Positions 8,487 to 17,953 of a stretch of DNA of 64,000 nucleotides are shown here, piece by piece. Source of the stretch: Terriglobia bacterium (GTDB lineage: Bacteria; Acidobacteriota; Terriglobia; Bryobacterales; Bryobacteraceae); NCBI GenBank assembly GCA_020073305.1, contig JAIQFK010000010.1:215568-279567 (forward strand). The letters run 5' to 3'. Under the pieces are notes generated by a model. That model saw nothing but the letters and a program-made list of their open reading frames with translations, did no database searches and had not been told where the DNA came from. Position 1 is the stretch's first letter. Each line of letters begins with the position of its first letter. The translations under genes were made by a program, and so were the position numbers.

Positions 8487-10391
8487 GTGCGCATCGGCAT
8501 CGACACTGGCGGAACATTTACCGACTTCGTTGTGCTGCGCGATGACGGCTCGATCGAGAGCTTTAAGCTTCGCTCCAATCCCGGCTCGCCGGCGCGGGTG
8601 ATTCTCGATGGTCTGAGCCGGATCGGCGCTTCCGCCCGCACGGAAGTCGTTCACGGCTCGACCGTCGCTACCAATGCACTGCTCGAACGCAAAGGTGCGC
8701 GGACCGCGTTGGTCGCCACCCAGGGTTTCACAGATCTGGTTCGCATCGGCCGCCAGAACCGAGCGCAGCTCTACAATCTGACTCCGCCGCTCAAACGCCA
8801 CCTGGTGCCACCCTCGCTGTGCTTCGGCATTGCTGAAAGGGCCTACTTCGACGGCTCCATAGGCAAACGGCCCCCCCGCCAGGAGCTGGCACGATTGAAA
8901 GCGCGGTTACACAGAGCCGGCGTCGAATCCGTGGCGATCTGCTTTTTGCACTCGTACGAGAACGCGGAAAACGAACAAGCTGCGGCGCGCGCTCTGGGCG
9001 GTGAGCATTACCTCTGCTGTTCGCATGAAGTCTCGCCCGAGTTCCGCGAGTACGAGCGTGCTTCGACCACTCTGATCAACGCGTATGTGGGCCCGCTCAT
9101 GGACGCCTATCTTTCCGAGCTGGACCGGTCCAGCCGGCAACGCATCTCCATTCTGCAATCGAACGGCGGATTCATCACGGCAGCAGAAGCGCGGCGTCAC
9201 GCGGTTCGGACGATCCTCTCCGGGCCGGCCGGCGGCGTGGTGGGCGCAGGCGCGGCGTCGCGCTGGAGCGGCTTCGAGCGCGCCCTCACCTTCGACATGG
9301 GCGGCACCTCTACGGACGTCAGCCTGTGGGAAGGCTCGCTTCGCCTGGCCATGGATGCTTCGGTGGATGGAATGCCGGTGCGCGTCCCCATGCTCGATAT
9401 CCACACGGTAGGCGCGGGCGGCGGGTCGATTGCGCGCGTGGATGAGGGCGGCCTGCTGCGCGTGGGACCGGAGAGCGCGGGCGCCGATCCCGGTCCGGCA
9501 TGTTATGGCGCGGGTGAGCGGGCGACGGTAACCGACGCGCATGTGGTGCTCGGCCGCATTGCGCCCGACCAGTTTCTCGGCGGCGAGATGCAGATTGATG
9601 CGGCGCGGGCGGCCGCGGCGGTGGATCACATTGCGCGCCTTCTTCGGCGGGACCGGGTCGCCGTAGCGCAAGGGATCGTGCGCGTTGCCAATGCCAATAT
9701 GGAGCGGGCCATACGCGTGGTGTCGGTCGAGCGCGGGCGCGATCCGCGCGATTTCCCGCTGGTTGCCTTCGGCGGTTGTGGCGGCTTGCACGCCTGCGAA
9801 ATGGCGGAAGAGCTCGGAATTCGAACGGTGATCGTGCCGCGATTGGCCGGCGCTCTGTCGGCGCTTGGCATGCTGCTGGCCGATCGTGTGCGCGACTACT
9901 CGGCGGGCGTGCTCGATCCGTCGCACATTGAAAAGCGGTTTGCGCAGCTCGAACGCACCGCGCGTCATGATATGCCGGGCGCAACGCTGGAGCGCATGGC
10001 CGACGTCCGCTACGTGGGCCAGAGTTACGAACTGACCCTTCCATGGGGCGGCTCGTTTCATGAGGAGCACCAGCGGATCTATGGTTACTGTGACCGTGCG
10101 CGGCCAACGGAGATCGTGACGGTTCGAGTGCGGGCAAAGATCGCAGTGGCAAAACCTGAGCCGGCTAGACTGGCGCGCGCCCAGCTGCGGCGGAAGCCGG
10201 AATTACGGCGGGTGTTCGCCGGCGGCAAGTTTCGCCTGCTCCCTGTGTTTGAGCGGGAGCAGGTTCGCCAGCGCGGCGAAAAGGGTCCGGCACTGGTAGT
10301 AGACTACGGCGCGACAACGCTGATCCCTGCCGGCTGGAGGTTCGCCGTGGATCGGGTGGGAAATCTGGCGGCCCGGCGACACAACCCCTAA
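8487..10391 (+). CDS. Hydantoinase/oxoprolinase A-type subunit (HyuA)
   Basis: 634 residues from GTG 8487; no in-frame ATG is nearby. The N-terminus has the actin-like ATP-binding motif GIDTGGTFTDFV, then HGSTVATNALLERKGARTALV. SGPAGGVVGA and FDMGGTSTDVS complete the ATPase core, and LVAFGGCGGLHACEMAEELG is also typical. HyuA proteins form ATP-dependent hydantoinases, oxoprolinases or acetone carboxylase subunits with a HyuB partner; no hyuB follows here. It is the last of three co-directional genes. Its TAA stop overlaps the TAG stop of the convergent gene by four bases. The substrate is probably a lactam or hydantoin-like ring, but this is not shown. Confidence 0.88.
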   Translation: MRIGIDTGGTFTDFVVLRDDGSIESFKLRSNPGSPARVILDGLSRIGASARTEVVHGSTVATNALLERKGARTALVATQGFTDLVRIGRQNRAQLYNLTPPLKRHLVPPSLCFGIAERAYFDGSIGKRPPRQELARLKARLHRAGVESVAICFLHSYENAENEQAAARALGGEHYLCCSHEVSPEFREYERASTTLINAYVGPLMDAYLSELDRSSRQRISILQSNGGFITAAEARRHAVRTILSGPAGGVVGAGAASRWSGFERALTFDMGGTSTDVSLWEGSLRLAMDASVDGMPVRVPMLDIHTVGAGGGSIARVDEGGLLRVGPESAGADPGPACYGAGERATVTDAHVVLGRIAPDQFLGGEMQIDAARAAAAVDHIARLLRRDRVAVAQGIVRVANANMERAIRVVSVERGRDPRDFPLVAFGGCGGLHACEMAEELGIRTVIVPRLAGALSALGMLLADRVRDYSAGVLDPSHIEKRFAQLERTARHDMPGATLERMADVRYVGQSYELTLPWGGSFHEEHQRIYGYCDRARPTEIVTVRVRAKIAVAKPEPARLARAQLRRKPELRRVFAGGKFRLLPVFEREQVRQRGEKGPALVVDYGATTLIPAGWRFAVDRVGNLAARRHNP

Positions 10392-12658
10392 TACCAATAC
10401 TTGGTTTTCCGCGCCCACGCGGAATCCGGATATTTCTGGTGCAGCAATTGAAACGCCTCTTTTGACGCGCCCTTCTTAGCGCCGCAACCGTAGCGCACGG
10501 CGCGCACTGCCAGATGCAACGCTTCGGGTGATCGCGGATCGCTGGGGTGATTCTTCGCCCACTCAACGGCCTGGTTCGTCAGATATTCCGGCGCGGGCGG
10601 CGTCTCAGTGAGCCGGGTCCATTCGCGCTGCCCCCGCGCCTGTTGATCCGCCGACAGAAATTGTGCTTTGGGCGCCCCGTCCGGATAGAGCAGTTGTAAA
10701 GGCTCCGGCAAGGTCGATGCGACGCGATAGTAGTCCGGCGCGTCTTGCCCCCCCGTGAACGAGCACCACCAATTGTCCCGAAACTCGTCCAGTTTCTCGG
10801 GCGGCGCAAGTCTGCCGAAGCCCACCTGCACATACGGCCGCAATCCCGGGTGTTGCAGCATCAGGTAAACGGCGGCGAACCTCCTGGCAGCGGAATCGGA
10901 CGCTTCCAGATACGTCCGCAGCGGCGCCTTCAAATCCGGCGCCAGGTCCTGCAAGAGTGGCGCAACCGACTTGGCCGAATTCTCATCTCCTAACAGAATC
11001 GATCTGACCCACGCGGATGCCGCGACCTCGCGCCGCATGGGCTTAGGTAAGACATCGCGCCGCGCCGCATCCAGCAGCAGATCGAGCGGCGTCTGCTGGT
11101 TGAGGATTTTTGCGGCATCCGCATCGAACGCGGGCTGGCGCGGCTTGACGCCTTCCGGAAGTGATGCATCCTCGCCTTCGATCCCCGTATTTCCGTACTG
11201 CTCAAAACCTGTAAAGCTGCCGGCGGGTATGCGGACCGAGTATTTGAGAAACTCGTCCCAGTTCGCGGCAATTTTCATCCGCTCGGCGCGAAACAGGTTC
11301 AACGAGGACTGGGGCAAAGAAGCTGTCTCCGCAGCCAGCAATTTGTCGAGCCGGCTCCGCGCTTCGCCGGTTTGTTTTGAATCGATCAGCAACCGGATCG
11401 AGTGGAATGCCGCCGTCGCATAAGCCGGCGAATCAGGCCCGACCCTTAGCCCAGCGGTCACCAATTCATCCACGCCCGGTTGAACGTCAGAGGCTCTGGA
11501 AAGAGCGGCCACCAGCCACGGTAGCGTGTGCTTCTGGCGCCATTGGTTTTGAGTCTCGGCCGCGTCCGCCGTTTGAAACGCGGAAATCCAGGTGGTCAGG
11601 CCGTCTTCGACTGGAAGAGCCTTCATGCCGCCGAAGTCCCCCCTTTCGAACGCGTCGTAGAGGAAACGGTAATCGAACGAGTTTTGCTGGATGGTCGCCT
11701 GCGAGTCCTTAAGAACCAGAGTCGCGGCCAGGTCGTGCATCCTCGCGCCGGGAGCCAGCCGCACGCGAACATAATCGAGCAGTTTCCGCGCCGCGGCATG
11801 CTCCGCGTTTTGGGCCGGATCACTCAAAATGGTTTGCAACTGGGTTTCTGCAGCCGCAAGTTTCTCGCGATCGGCGCCCACGCCTTTCACGCTGAGCGTA
11901 GCCTCGCGGACCAGCGAGCGCGCTACCAAGTAGGGTGCGATTTGCCTCCAAGGTGAGTCGTGGTCATCGGCGATAGCTCGAAACATTCGCTCGGCGGCAT
12001 CCATGTCGCCCGCGTAGAAATTCGCTGCCGCAATCTGATACGCGCGATCGGCACGCATGGACGGGGTGGCCGTATCATCGAGCGCCGCTGGAATCGACGG
12101 CCCCTCGGAGCAATTGGCGAAGACTTGATCCTGGGCCGCCACCCAGCCCTTCACGGCCGGGCTTTCGATACCAAGCTGGCGGCTGCGATCGTCCAAGGTC
12201 TGGGCAGCCGTAACGAAAGCATCGTCGCCGCAGTTCAAATAAGTAAGGTAGTAATCGTTGCCGCTGATTGTCTTAAAGGCATTGATGTTGGGCGGCGCTC
12301 CCTTTCCGGCGACGCGCGCCCGCTTCTTGAGCCATACTTGCCGCGGACCCTCCGGCTGATAGGAAAATGGCGTCTGGACGGCCGGCTCCGGACCGAAGAG
12401 CGCCTTGCGCTCCTCCGCGTTCAATCCCACTCCAATGAGATAACGGTACGCGATGATCAGATAGAATCGCGGAAGCCCTGGCTGCAGAATGCCCAACTGC
12501 CCGCGCGCGTACCGGCCGGCGGCGTCTTCCGGAATTCTCCAGAAGCTGAAGGCGGCACTCGGAAGAAACGGGCCGCAGCTCGAAAGATCGGGCGGGTTGG
12601 ACAGCAGGCCCGCGAAGAGAACCAGCAACAATAACGTACTGCAAATTCTTATTGCCAT
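10388..12658 (-). CDS. Exported helical-repeat (TPR-like) protein of unknown function
   Basis: 756 residues. An N-terminal signal sequence (ICSTLLLLVLFAGLLS) is followed by SCGPFLP; the cysteine is too far in for a clear lipobox. Much of the rest is alternating amphipathic helices with TPR-like spacing, for example RADRAYQIAAANFYAGDMDAAERMFRAIADD near residue 210 (split here as RADRAYQIAAANFYAG and DMDAAERMFRAI). No enzyme motif was found. It is the last gene of a four-gene minus-strand operon and overlaps the DUF3142 gene upstream by ten bases. A periplasmic scaffold or surface-assembly factor acting with the glycosyltransferase is possible but speculative. Confidence 0.7.
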   Translation of the reverse strand: MAIRICSTLLLLVLFAGLLSNPPDLSSCGPFLPSAAFSFWRIPEDAAGRYARGQLGILQPGLPRFYLIIAYRYLIGVGLNAEERKALFGPEPAVQTPFSYQPEGPRQVWLKKRARVAGKGAPPNINAFKTISGNDYYLTYLNCGDDAFVTAAQTLDDRSRQLGIESPAVKGWVAAQDQVFANCSEGPSIPAALDDTATPSMRADRAYQIAAANFYAGDMDAAERMFRAIADDHDSPWRQIAPYLVARSLVREATLSVKGVGADREKLAAAETQLQTILSDPAQNAEHAAARKLLDYVRVRLAPGARMHDLAATLVLKDSQATIQQNSFDYRFLYDAFERGDFGGMKALPVEDGLTTWISAFQTADAAETQNQWRQKHTLPWLVAALSRASDVQPGVDELVTAGLRVGPDSPAYATAAFHSIRLLIDSKQTGEARSRLDKLLAAETASLPQSSLNLFRAERMKIAANWDEFLKYSVRIPAGSFTGFEQYGNTGIEGEDASLPEGVKPRQPAFDADAAKILNQQTPLDLLLDAARRDVLPKPMRREVAASAWVRSILLGDENSAKSVAPLLQDLAPDLKAPLRTYLEASDSAARRFAAVYLMLQHPGLRPYVQVGFGRLAPPEKLDEFRDNWWCSFTGGQDAPDYYRVASTLPEPLQLLYPDGAPKAQFLSADQQARGQREWTRLTETPPAPEYLTNQAVEWAKNHPSDPRSPEALHLAVRAVRYGCGAKKGASKEAFQLLHQKYPDSAWARKTKYWY

Positions 12659-13374
12659 CGATGCACCTCGTGTACGGCCGCGCGCAGCTCGACCGCCGAC
12701 CAGCTTCGCGGATGGAAGATGTAGACGCGCCGTCCGCGCGGAATGTCCGGCAGCGGCTCGTCAGTTGAGATGCCGACACTCGATCGGCACAAATCCGGCC
12801 CGAAGTCCTCGCCGGGCCGAGACGATTCGCCGGCGCCCATCCGGAACAGCATAGGGACGGCCTCGGTCACCGGAAGTCCCGAGATCCAATTGTCGGATTC
12901 ACACCAGGATGCCAGGGCCGTCATCGAAAGCGGCATTGACGACGGCAGCACGCGATGCAGGTCCACAAGCAGAGCGCGATAGAAGTCCCGTTCGGAAGTG
13001 CGCGCGTCGTAATCGATCTGCAACGCGCGGATCCCGCGAAGTTCGGTGGCATCGAGGATCGCGTGCTCGACCTCTGCGCGCGAGGCGGATTCGACCCCCT
13101 GCGACTCGATGCGTACCACCGCCATGAGCGCCGTCCCCGGCGTGACCACCAGGGGCTGCAAGCGCGGCCGTACACTGACCACGCCGCCGCGGATGTAAAT
13201 GGTGCGCGCAAGAAACGCCACGCCAACTTCATGCGGGTCGATGAAATCCAGCTTCTCCGGCCGCTCCCAGGCCCACACCATGGTGCGCGGGAATTGCGGC
13301 AACGGATCGTGCTGGGGGCGGTAAGCTAGAGCCGCGAGCGCGGTCAGCGCCAGGATCGCCAGTGCGGTTTTCAC
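12649..13374 (-). CDS. DUF3142 family exported protein
   Basis: 241 residues from GTG 13374, chosen because a consensus AGGAGG sits seven bases upstream; longer upstream readings shadow the glycosyltransferase gene. A signal peptide (ALAILALTALAALA) leads the protein. The body has MVWAWERPEKLDF, IDPHEVGVAFLA, GIRALQIDYDART and LSMTALASWC, the pattern of DUF3142. That family resembles a glycoside-hydrolase-type barrel and has no established activity. The gene lies ten bases after the glycosyltransferase and overlaps the next gene, so all are translated from one message. A role in handling an extracellular glycan made by this operon is an inference. Confidence 0.75.
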   Translation of the reverse strand: MKTALAILALTALAALAYRPQHDPLPQFPRTMVWAWERPEKLDFIDPHEVGVAFLARTIYIRGGVVSVRPRLQPLVVTPGTALMAVVRIESQGVESASRAEVEHAILDATELRGIRALQIDYDARTSERDFYRALLVDLHRVLPSSMPLSMTALASWCESDNWISGLPVTEAVPMLFRMGAGESSRPGEDFGPDLCRSSVGISTDEPLPDIPRGRRVYIFHPRSWSAVELRAAVHEVHRWQ

Positions 13375-13384
13375 TGGGAGCCTC

Positions 13385-14863
13385 CTATCTTTCGTAAATT
13401 TCGACCCACTGTCCATGGCGTGTCCAGCGTGCCACAGATCGTGCGCCCAGCAACACGCGCAACTCGTTGGCATCCACTGGCGGCTCGTAATCGTAATAGC
13501 ACCGCAGGAAATCCGTCCATTTCTTGTTTTGCATCAGGCCAAGCGGGTCCCATGTCCCGGAATAGAGCACGAGCACTTCCACATTTTCGCGCGCGAGCGG
13601 CGCCACGTTGGCCGCGCGAAAATCTGAAAGTTCACGAATGTTAAGCGGCTGCCGGACGTAGCCGAACTCCGGCCGGCGAAAGGCTGGCGCCAGCGGAAAC
13701 ATAGTGGCTATTTTTGTTTTGGGGAAATGAGCCTGCAGATATTCCGCTGCCTGCACGTCGAGTGTGACGAAGTCGGAGTAGGCCAGGTTATTCTCCCAAG
13801 GGAACGGATACGGCGGATTAACAACGTTGGCGATCAGCAGGGCTCCGGCCAGTGATGCGGCATTGAGGATCCGCCAGCGCGGCGCGTATTGCCAGATCGC
13901 AGCGGCAAACGCGATATAGAGCGTCGGGAGCACGGGAACCAGATAACGCTCCAACACGGCGCCGCCCAACACGCTCACCAGCAGCACATGTGCAATCGCC
14001 AGCCCGCCGGCGATCCGCCAGGGGCGCGTACGAAACAGCGCAGTCCGTCGCAGAGCGATTCCAAGCGCGATGGCGCCGATCCAGTGGCCGCTTCCGGCGA
14101 ACAGGTAATACAGACGCCGTAGGAGCGCCAGCGAAAGGCGCACCGGATCGAGCGGATACCAGACGTTGTACTGTGTGAACGCGGCGTTGCCGAACAGATG
14201 TCCGGTCCCGCGATCCAGTGCGATGAGCCAGATGATGAGCGGCGCAACGGGCACCAAAAACCACAGCGCTTCGCCTCGCCGCCGCTCGAACCACAACCAC
14301 GCGCCGAACCATGCCGGCGCCACCAGGCCCGTCTCCTTCACCATCACCAGCACCGTACAGGCGAAGACGGCCGCTGGAATGCGCTCCTCCAGAAATAACA
14401 GCAGCGCCAGGACCAGGAACACCATGGCGGGCATATCGAGCGCGGCCATCGTGGACTGCGCAAAGAACAACGGGGAGACCACCAGAAATGCAGTGGCCAG
14501 GATGGCCGCTCTCGACGGCAAGCCCATGCGGATCGCAAGCCGCAACGCAATGACTGCGCCCGCCGCCGCGAGTGCCAGCATTGCCAGCCGTGTGACCGGG
14601 ATCGAATAACCGGTAATCGACCAAACGGCTGCGAGGTACGCCATCACACCTGGCGGATGCACGTTGGCAACGGTCGAGCGCGGTATCCAGGCGCCGCGCT
14701 GAAAAAGGTCGAGCGACGCCGGAACAAACTGGCCTAGTTCATCCCAGTAAAACGGCAGCGTCAGAAAAGCGGCATGGCTGAGGAGGACCAGGAGCGCGAT
14801 CGCGGCGGGGGCCAGCAGGGGATTTCGGGCCTGCATGCGCACGTCCGCCGGCGCCGCCGTCAT
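13385..14863 (-). CDS. GT-C-fold membrane glycosyltransferase (ArnT/PMT-like, GT39/83 type)
   Basis: 492 residues with about 10-12 hydrophobic segments between residues 15 and 350. The short loop after the first segment has the acidic motif FYWDELGQF, followed by NVHPPGVM; this is the placement of the catalytic Asp/Glu in GT-C enzymes that use polyprenyl-phosphate sugars. The C-terminal 140 residues form a soluble, probably periplasmic, domain. Members move a sugar from a lipid carrier to a lipid or protein outside the inner membrane. The acceptor is unknown. It starts six bases after the DUF3467 gene and is followed by DUF3142 and the helical-repeat gene in the same operon. Confidence 0.8.
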   Translation of the reverse strand: MTAAPADVRMQARNPLLAPAAIALLVLLSHAAFLTLPFYWDELGQFVPASLDLFQRGAWIPRSTVANVHPPGVMAYLAAVWSITGYSIPVTRLAMLALAAAGAVIALRLAIRMGLPSRAAILATAFLVVSPLFFAQSTMAALDMPAMVFLVLALLLFLEERIPAAVFACTVLVMVKETGLVAPAWFGAWLWFERRRGEALWFLVPVAPLIIWLIALDRGTGHLFGNAAFTQYNVWYPLDPVRLSLALLRRLYYLFAGSGHWIGAIALGIALRRTALFRTRPWRIAGGLAIAHVLLVSVLGGAVLERYLVPVLPTLYIAFAAAIWQYAPRWRILNAASLAGALLIANVVNPPYPFPWENNLAYSDFVTLDVQAAEYLQAHFPKTKIATMFPLAPAFRRPEFGYVRQPLNIRELSDFRAANVAPLARENVEVLVLYSGTWDPLGLMQNKKWTDFLRCYYDYEPPVDANELRVLLGARSVARWTRHGQWVEIYER

Positions 14864-14869
14864 GCGCGG

Positions 14870-15424
14870 TTACTGCACGAAACCCGCGCCAGCACGCGCC
14901 TCGAGCTTGATTTCGCCAAAAGCAGCCTCATACTGGCTCACGTTCTGCTGCAGCACGTTTAACAGCGCTTTGGCCTGCTGCGGGCTAAGGTAGACGCCCT
15001 GAAAATTGTGGATGTTGACGTTGTCGGGCGCCGTCTGATTGATCACGCCAAACAGCAGCAGAAAGTCCCACAGATTCACGCGAATCTGCACGCTGTTGGC
15101 GTATCCCTCGCGATAATCGGGCGCATTGATCAATTGGACTTTGGGCTGCGGCGGTGGCGGGTTCATAGACCTTACATGGTGAATCACGCTGGGCTGCACG
15201 TCAACCGGAGGCGTGTATTCTGTCAGGGTAGAATCTGGCGTGATGGACTCGAGGGACAGCATCCCCGCATCTCTAGCTTCCAAGATCCGCTCGACGAAGG
15301 TTCGCTCCAGCCGGGCACGAATCAGTTCCGCCATGCTCACCCGCCGGCGAAACGCTTCCTCTCGAAGACGCTCGTGTAGTTCTTCTGGCAGCGATGCTGT
15401 CGTGCGCTTCCTAACTGCCGTCAT
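14870..15424 (-). CDS. Ribbon-helix-helix domain fused to DUF3467
   Basis: 184 residues from ATG 15424. Residues about 1-45 look like a ribbon-helix-helix DNA-binding domain (KRTTASLPEELHERLREEA, then VSMAELIRARLE). A Pro-rich linker follows. The last 98 residues have the DUF3467 pattern: GYANSVQIRVNLWDFLLLFG and VYLSPQQAKALLNVLQQN. DUF3467 proteins are usually small and free-standing, and the domain could start alone at ATG 15166 after a weak AAGG; then the message would make two products. It heads the four-gene minus-strand operon and is divergent from the SIS gene with only 29 bases between starts, so it may control both. No frameshift is needed to join the domains. Confidence 0.75.
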   Translation of the reverse strand: MTAVRKRTTASLPEELHERLREEAFRRRVSMAELIRARLERTFVERILEARDAGMLSLESITPDSTLTEYTPPVDVQPSVIHHVRSMNPPPPQPKVQLINAPDYREGYANSVQIRVNLWDFLLLFGVINQTAPDNVNIHNFQGVYLSPQQAKALLNVLQQNVSQYEAAFGEIKLEARAGAGFVQ

Positions 15425-15453
15425 ACTGGAGCATCTTTTGTATCCTGTAATCA

Positions 15454-16494
15454 ATGTCACGCATGTTGGAAGAAATCCGCCAGCAGCCGGATGCGCTCGA
15501 GCGCACCCTGCGCGGCGAGTTGAAACGCGTCGAGCGCTTCAAGAAACTCGTCGAGAAGCGGCGGCCGCGCCTGATCGTGCTGGCCGCGCGCGGCACCTCG
15601 GACAACGCCGCGCAGTTTGGCCGATATTTGCTCGAGATCACCACCGGGATACCGGTATCGCTCGCCGCGCCGGCGATCTACACCCTGTATAACGCGCGCG
15701 TGGATTTTCGTGACGCCCTGGTCGTGGCCATTTCTCAATCCGGCGAATCCACGGACACGAATCTCGTGCTGGAGGAGGCGCGCAAGCAGGGCGCTCTCAC
15801 CATCGGCATCACCAACGAGGCTTCCAGCTCGCTAGCGAAACTCGCCGAACATGTATTCTTCGTCCACGCCCGTAGGGAGAAGAGCGTTGCCGCTACCAAA
15901 ACCTACACCGGCCAGGTGCTAATGCTCTATCTGCTGGCCTACGCACTCGGCGGCAAAATTCGGCCCGGCGATCTCGCGCGTCTGCCGGAACGCGCGCATT
16001 CGGCGCTGCGGCTAGAGCCCGAGATCAACGCGCTGTCGGAGCGCTACCGCTTCATGGATCATGCGGTCGTGATGGGGCGCGGCTTGAACTATGCCAACGC
16101 CTTTGAGTTCGCACTGAAGCTGATGGAGACGTGTTACGTGGTGGCCGAGCGTTTTTCTTCGGCTGATTTCCTGCACGGCCCCATCGCATTGGTTGAGCCG
16201 AATTTTCCTGTTTTCCTGTTCGCCCCGTCCGGCGTCACCTGGCCGCCGGTCCGCGAAGCCATCGATAAACTGACGCAGCTCAAGGCGGAGACCGTGGTCA
16301 TTACCGATGCCGGCAACCGGGATGCGGCCCAAACCCCCACGCGCCTCATCCGTTTGCCGCAACGCATCGGCGAGCTGTATACACTGATCCCTTACATCAT
16401 TCCGGCGCAGATGTTTGCGGCATGTCTCGCGGCCCAGAAGGGGCTCAATCCGGACCATCCGCGCACCATCACCAAAGTCACGCGGACGTTATGA
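15454..16494 (+). CDS. Double-SIS-domain sugar isomerase/deaminase (GlmS isomerase-like)
   Basis: 346 residues (ATG 15454; ATG 15463 also possible). It corresponds to the isomerase half of GlmS without the glutamine amidotransferase domain. SIS1 has AARGTSDNAAQFGRYLLE and AISQSGESTDT; SIS2 has GRGLNYANAFEFALKLME. The tail ends NPDHPRTITKVTRTL, as in GlmS and its relatives. Without the glutaminase domain, such proteins act as glucosamine-6-phosphate deaminases (NagB-II type), AgaS-like isomerases or fructosamine-6-phosphate deglycases. It is divergent from the RHH-DUF3467 gene and convergent with the MocR gene, overlapping its end by six bases. The exact sugar phosphate is not determined. Confidence 0.88.
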   Translation: MSRMLEEIRQQPDALERTLRGELKRVERFKKLVEKRRPRLIVLAARGTSDNAAQFGRYLLEITTGIPVSLAAPAIYTLYNARVDFRDALVVAISQSGESTDTNLVLEEARKQGALTIGITNEASSSLAKLAEHVFFVHARREKSVAATKTYTGQVLMLYLLAYALGGKIRPGDLARLPERAHSALRLEPEINALSERYRFMDHAVVMGRGLNYANAFEFALKLMETCYVVAERFSSADFLHGPIALVEPNFPVFLFAPSGVTWPPVREAIDKLTQLKAETVVITDAGNRDAAQTPTRLIRLPQRIGELYTLIPYIIPAQMFAACLAAQKGLNPDHPRTITKVTRTL

Positions 16495-17916
16495 CGACCG
16501 CAGCAGGTCCGTGGCCAGGCGGCCTAGCGTGACCAGAGCCCGGTCGATGGAATCGGACCAGCGATATCCGCAACTGAGGCGGATGCAATGGTCAAACCGG
16601 CCGGTGGCCGAGAAAATCGCGCCCGGCACGATGCTGATGTCGGCGGCCAGCGCCGCGCGAAACAGCTTCACCGCGTCCACCTTCTTGGGCAGTTCAACCC
16701 AGAGCAGGTACCCGGCATCGGGCCGCGTGATGCGCGTCCCTTCCGGAAAGTACTTCGCCGCAGCCTGGCTCACGATGCGCACGTTTTCCGCCAGCGCGAT
16801 GCGCAGCCGGGCGAGATAGCGCTCGTACCCCCCCGATTCGAGATACCTGGCAATCACCATTTGGGGCAGGGAAGGCGCGGCGACCGTGTTGATGAATTTG
16901 AGCCGCTCGACTTCCGCTTGGTAGCGGCCCGGCTGCACCCAGCCGACACGAAAGCCAGGCGCCAGCACTTTCGAGAACGACGAGCAAACCAGCACCGTGC
17001 CCTTGCGATCAAACGCTTTGGCCAGCTTCGGTTGTCGCGCGCCAAATACCAGATCGCCGTAGATGTTGTCTTCGATGAGCGCGACATCATGCCGGGCAGT
17101 CAGATCCACTAAGCGTTTCTTGGTGTCGTCGGAAAGCACATAGCCCAGGGGATTGTGGCCGTTGGCCATGACCAAACACGCTTTGACGCCGTGCTTGCGG
17201 ATAGCATCTTCCAGCATCTCGCAGCTCATGCCTTCGCTCGGATGCGTCGGAATCTCAATGGCGCGCATGCCCATCGACTGGATGGCTTCGAGCACCCCGA
17301 AATACGTTGGGCTTTCGAGAGCGATCACCTCGCCTGGCTTGGCCACCGCGCGCAGGCTCAGATTCAACGCTTCCATGGCGCCGTTGGTCGTCACGATTTC
17401 CGATGGCGAGAAATTACATCCGTATTCGAGCGAACGCCGGGCGATCTGGCGTCGCAGGGCCTCTACTCCAGGAGAAAATTCATAGCCGCTGCTGTGTGCT
17501 GGATTGTGGCGCACGATGCTGTGCAGAATCTGGTTCAGCTTGTGATTGGGAAGAAGCGCCGGATCGGGTAAGGCCGCGCCCAGAGGGACGGTCGCGGGAT
17601 GGTGCGCGGCCCGTAGCACCTCGGCCACAATGCTCCCAGCGCTGTAGCTGGCCGGCCTCGGTGACGGCGACTGAAACCGGGGCTCGGGAACCGACTTGGC
17701 GAACGGCACCCGCACGAAAAACCCCGATTTGGGCCGCGCTTCAATGGCGCCGCGGTTCTCCAGCCACATATACGCTTCGAGCACCGTGGAAATGCTCACA
17801 CCCTGCCGGCGGCTGAGCCAGCGCACCGACGGAATCCGGTCCCCGGGGCCGAGAACACCCCGCTCGATCTGCTCTTCAAGCTGGTGGGCCAGCTTGAGAT
17901 AGAGCGGCGGCTTCAC
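16489..17916 (-). CDS. MocR-type regulator (GntR HTH + class I aminotransferase domain)
   Basis: About 475 residues from GTG 17916. The open frame runs on to 18090, but that part crosses the probable promoter region, so the shorter form is preferred; the start is uncertain. The N-terminal GntR winged helix includes LYLKLAHQLEEQIERG, GDRIPSVRWLSRRQGVSISTV and EARPKSGFFV. The rest is an aspartate-aminotransferase fold with VTTNGAMEALNLSL, NPLGYVLSDDTKKRL and the PLP lysine in CSSFSKVLAPGFRVGW. Such proteins sense PLP or amino compounds and usually regulate a divergent gene, here the GNAT acetyltransferase. Direct repeats at 17954-17991 are a plausible operator. Confidence 0.85.
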   Translation of the reverse strand: MKPPLYLKLAHQLEEQIERGVLGPGDRIPSVRWLSRRQGVSISTVLEAYMWLENRGAIEARPKSGFFVRVPFAKSVPEPRFQSPSPRPASYSAGSIVAEVLRAAHHPATVPLGAALPDPALLPNHKLNQILHSIVRHNPAHSSGYEFSPGVEALRRQIARRSLEYGCNFSPSEIVTTNGAMEALNLSLRAVAKPGEVIALESPTYFGVLEAIQSMGMRAIEIPTHPSEGMSCEMLEDAIRKHGVKACLVMANGHNPLGYVLSDDTKKRLVDLTARHDVALIEDNIYGDLVFGARQPKLAKAFDRKGTVLVCSSFSKVLAPGFRVGWVQPGRYQAEVERLKFINTVAAPSLPQMVIARYLESGGYERYLARLRIALAENVRIVSQAAAKYFPEGTRITRPDAGYLLWVELPKKVDAVKLFRAALAADISIVPGAIFSATGRFDHCIRLSCGYRWSDSIDRALVTLGRLATDLLRSS

Positions 17917-17953
17917 CGCCGCAAGCTTTCGTATCAGATCACCAAGAATACAA

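Noticed and set aside
17008..17047. Possible second operator inside the MocR gene
   Set aside because: No repeat of the CTGTACT motif was found there.
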